Shown piece by piece: positions 31,916-32,968 of a DNA stretch of 32,968 nucleotides. The notes under the pieces were generated by a model. The model saw only the letters and a list, made by a program, of their open reading frames with translations, was not told where the DNA came from and did not search any database. The translations under genes were made by a program, and so were the position numbers. This DNA comes from Mesorhizobium sp. M7A.F.Ca.US.008.03.1.1 (GTDB lineage Bacteria; Pseudomonadota; Alphaproteobacteria; Rhizobiales; Rhizobiaceae). Every line of letters starts with the position of its first letter. Position 1 is the first letter of the stretch. Location: contig NZ_RZRU01000017.1 in NCBI RefSeq assembly GCF_003997495.1, positions 111,099-144,066 on the forward strand, written 5' to 3'.

Positions 31916-32758
31916 TTGGCCACCAAATTGCCGACCACCGACATCCGCATCAGCGCTGAGGCGATTCGCCACCGCAAGGGCGGCATGCCGATCGTTTGCC
32001 TGACCGCCTATACCTATCCTATCGCCCGTCTGCTCGATGACCATGTCGACCTGCTTCTGGTCGGCGACAGCGTCGCCATGGTCCTCCATGGCCACAAGAC
32101 GACGCTGGGTGCCTCGCTGGAGATGATGATCGCACATGGGCAAGCCGTGATGCGCGGCTCGGCCAGTGCCTGCGTCGTCGTCGACCTGCCGGCCGGCAGC
32201 TATGAGGTCACGGCGGCGCAAGCCGTCGCCTCGGCGCGTCGGGTCGTCGACGAAACCGGCTGCCAGGCGGTGAAGCTCGAAGGCGGCGTCGACATGACCA
32301 GTCAGATCGCAGCCATCGTCGCCGCCGGCATTCCGGTCATGGGACATATCGGCCTGCAGCCGCAATCGGTGGAGAAGGATGGCGGCTACAAGATCAAAGG
32401 CCGCACCGAGGAGGCTGTTGCGGCATTGGTTCGCGATGCGCTTGCCGTCGAAAGCGCCGGCACATTCTCGGTGGTCATCGAAGGCACAGTCGAGACCGTC
32501 GCCGCCGATATCAGCCGCCGCCTCGCCATTCCAACCATCGGCATCGGTGCCAGTGGCGACTGCGACGGCCAGATCCTGGTCATCGACGACATGGTCGGGC
32601 TGACCGTCGATCGCGTGCCGAAATTCGTCAAGGAATACGCCGATCTGCGCAGCGTGATCTCGCATGCCGCAAAGAGCTATGCGTCAGAAGTGCGAAACCG
32701 GACATTCCCGGGCCCCGGCCATGTCTTTTCGGCGACAAACAGCAGGGATGACGCATGA
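31916..32758 (+). CDS. panB: 3-methyl-2-oxobutanoate hydroxymethyltransferase
   Basis: A 280-residue ketopantoate hydroxymethyltransferase, the first step of pantothenate and coenzyme A synthesis. It adds a methylene-THF-derived hydroxymethyl group to 2-oxoisovalerate. Family marks are 'LLLVGDSVAMVLHGHKTT' (metal ligands Asp), 'CVVVDLPAGSYE', 'AVKLEGGVDM', 'GHIGLQPQSV' and 'VIEGTVETVA' with the catalytic Glu. It uses a TTG start at 31916 with a strong AAAGGAGG site 6 nt upstream. The stop overlaps an ATG (ATGA at 32755-32758) that has its own AGGGA site. This looks like coupling to a downstream gene, probably panC, but an IS110-type element occupies that place. Confidence 0.95.
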   Translation: MATKLPTTDIRISAEAIRHRKGGMPIVCLTAYTYPIARLLDDHVDLLLVGDSVAMVLHGHKTTLGASLEMMIAHGQAVMRGSASACVVVDLPAGSYEVTAAQAVASARRVVDETGCQAVKLEGGVDMTSQIAAIVAAGIPVMGHIGLQPQSVEKDGGYKIKGRTEEAVAALVRDALAVESAGTFSVVIEGTVETVAADISRRLAIPTIGIGASGDCDGQILVIDDMVGLTVDRVPKFVKEYADLRSVISHAAKSYASEVRNRTFPGPGHVFSATNSRDDA

Positions 32759-32769
32759 GACTTCCTGTG

Positions 32770-32968
32770 TCAACCTTTGGCGAGCAAGACGGCTGCGGCG
32801 GGGTGTCTGTCTGGATTGTAGAGTGTACCGTCCTGCCAGGTGCGCCAGAGGATTCTGAGCCAAGCTCTGGCAAGGATGCGAACGGCATGAGGGTGTCTGC
32901 ACCCTCGCTTTCTGGCGTCCTGATAGACCTTTGCAGCCCAAGGGCTGGCATGTCTGGAGTTGTCGGCG
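32770..32968 (-). mobile_element. IS110-family transposase, C-terminal part (runs off the window)
   Basis: On the minus strand a frame enters at the window edge and ends in TGA at 32770-32772. Its last 65 residues read 'ADNSRHASPWAAKVYQDARK', then 'GCRHPHAVRILARAWLRILWR', split here at RGC, then 'WQDGTLYNPDRHPAAA'. That matches the C-terminal end of IS110-family DEDD/serine recombinases (pattern A..IY.DARxRGxxHPHAxRILARAWxRxLWRxWQD). The catalytic N-terminal part lies to the right, outside the window. Only 11 bp separate this stop from the panB stop. Such elements use a bridge RNA encoded in one non-coding end. With almost no room on this side, it should be in the other end, as in the IS110 (not IS1111) group, unless the element is truncated here. 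Confidence 0.85.

Overview
The window looks like chromosomal DNA of a high-GC alphaproteobacterium of the Rhizobiales, most likely Mesorhizobium or a close relative. This rests on gene content and order: a type II dehydroquinase-accB-accC-aat run followed by a DUF2155 protein and the NDUFA12-like complex I subunit; RNase E whose S1 domain is split by a long acidic insert; and amiC, mrcA and prfB in sequence. The genus is inferred from recall of family sequences, not from a search.

Layout. 1-4406: a transport and catabolic locus, with the end of a polyamine-type ABC ATPase and an MBL-fold hydrolase on +, facing a TetR regulator, an amidase and a PotD/PotF-like binding protein on -. 4768-6472: a UDP-glucuronate-decarboxylase-like epimerase, then a 742-bp gap with a candidate 54-aa membrane protein and three 18-bp tandem repeats. 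6473-9035: NAD kinase and a DEAD-box RNA helicase. 9102-10894: a foreign-looking patch with the tail of a LysR gene, an exported ankyrin-repeat/cytochrome c fusion and an exported protein of unknown function. 11135-13573: an OmpA-like lipoprotein, two distinct GFA-family proteins and a small cysteine-containing exported protein.

13652-22427 is core cell-envelope, translation and RNA machinery: prfB (read through a textbook +1 programmed frameshift), penicillin-binding protein 1A, an N-acetylmuramoyl-L-alanine amidase, and RNase E after a 655-bp gap. 22530-27052: glutaminase plus an aminotransferase (probable two-gene operon), a periplasmic M48 protease with a helical repeat tail, and a DsbA/Com1-like thiol oxidoreductase. 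27202-31687: the aroQ-accB-accC-aat run on +, then an NTF2-like protein, the DUF2155 protein and the NDUFA12 homologue on -. 31916-32968: panB, followed after 11 bp by the 3' end of an IS110-family transposase that runs off the window.

Most of the window is housekeeping. The points most worth a second look are the ankyrin-cytochrome c fusion beside a LysR remnant, the IS110 element directly behind panB (possibly inside panC), the prfB recoding site, and several unassigned intergenic structures. I found no CRISPR array, tRNA, rRNA or clearly new multi-gene defence system.
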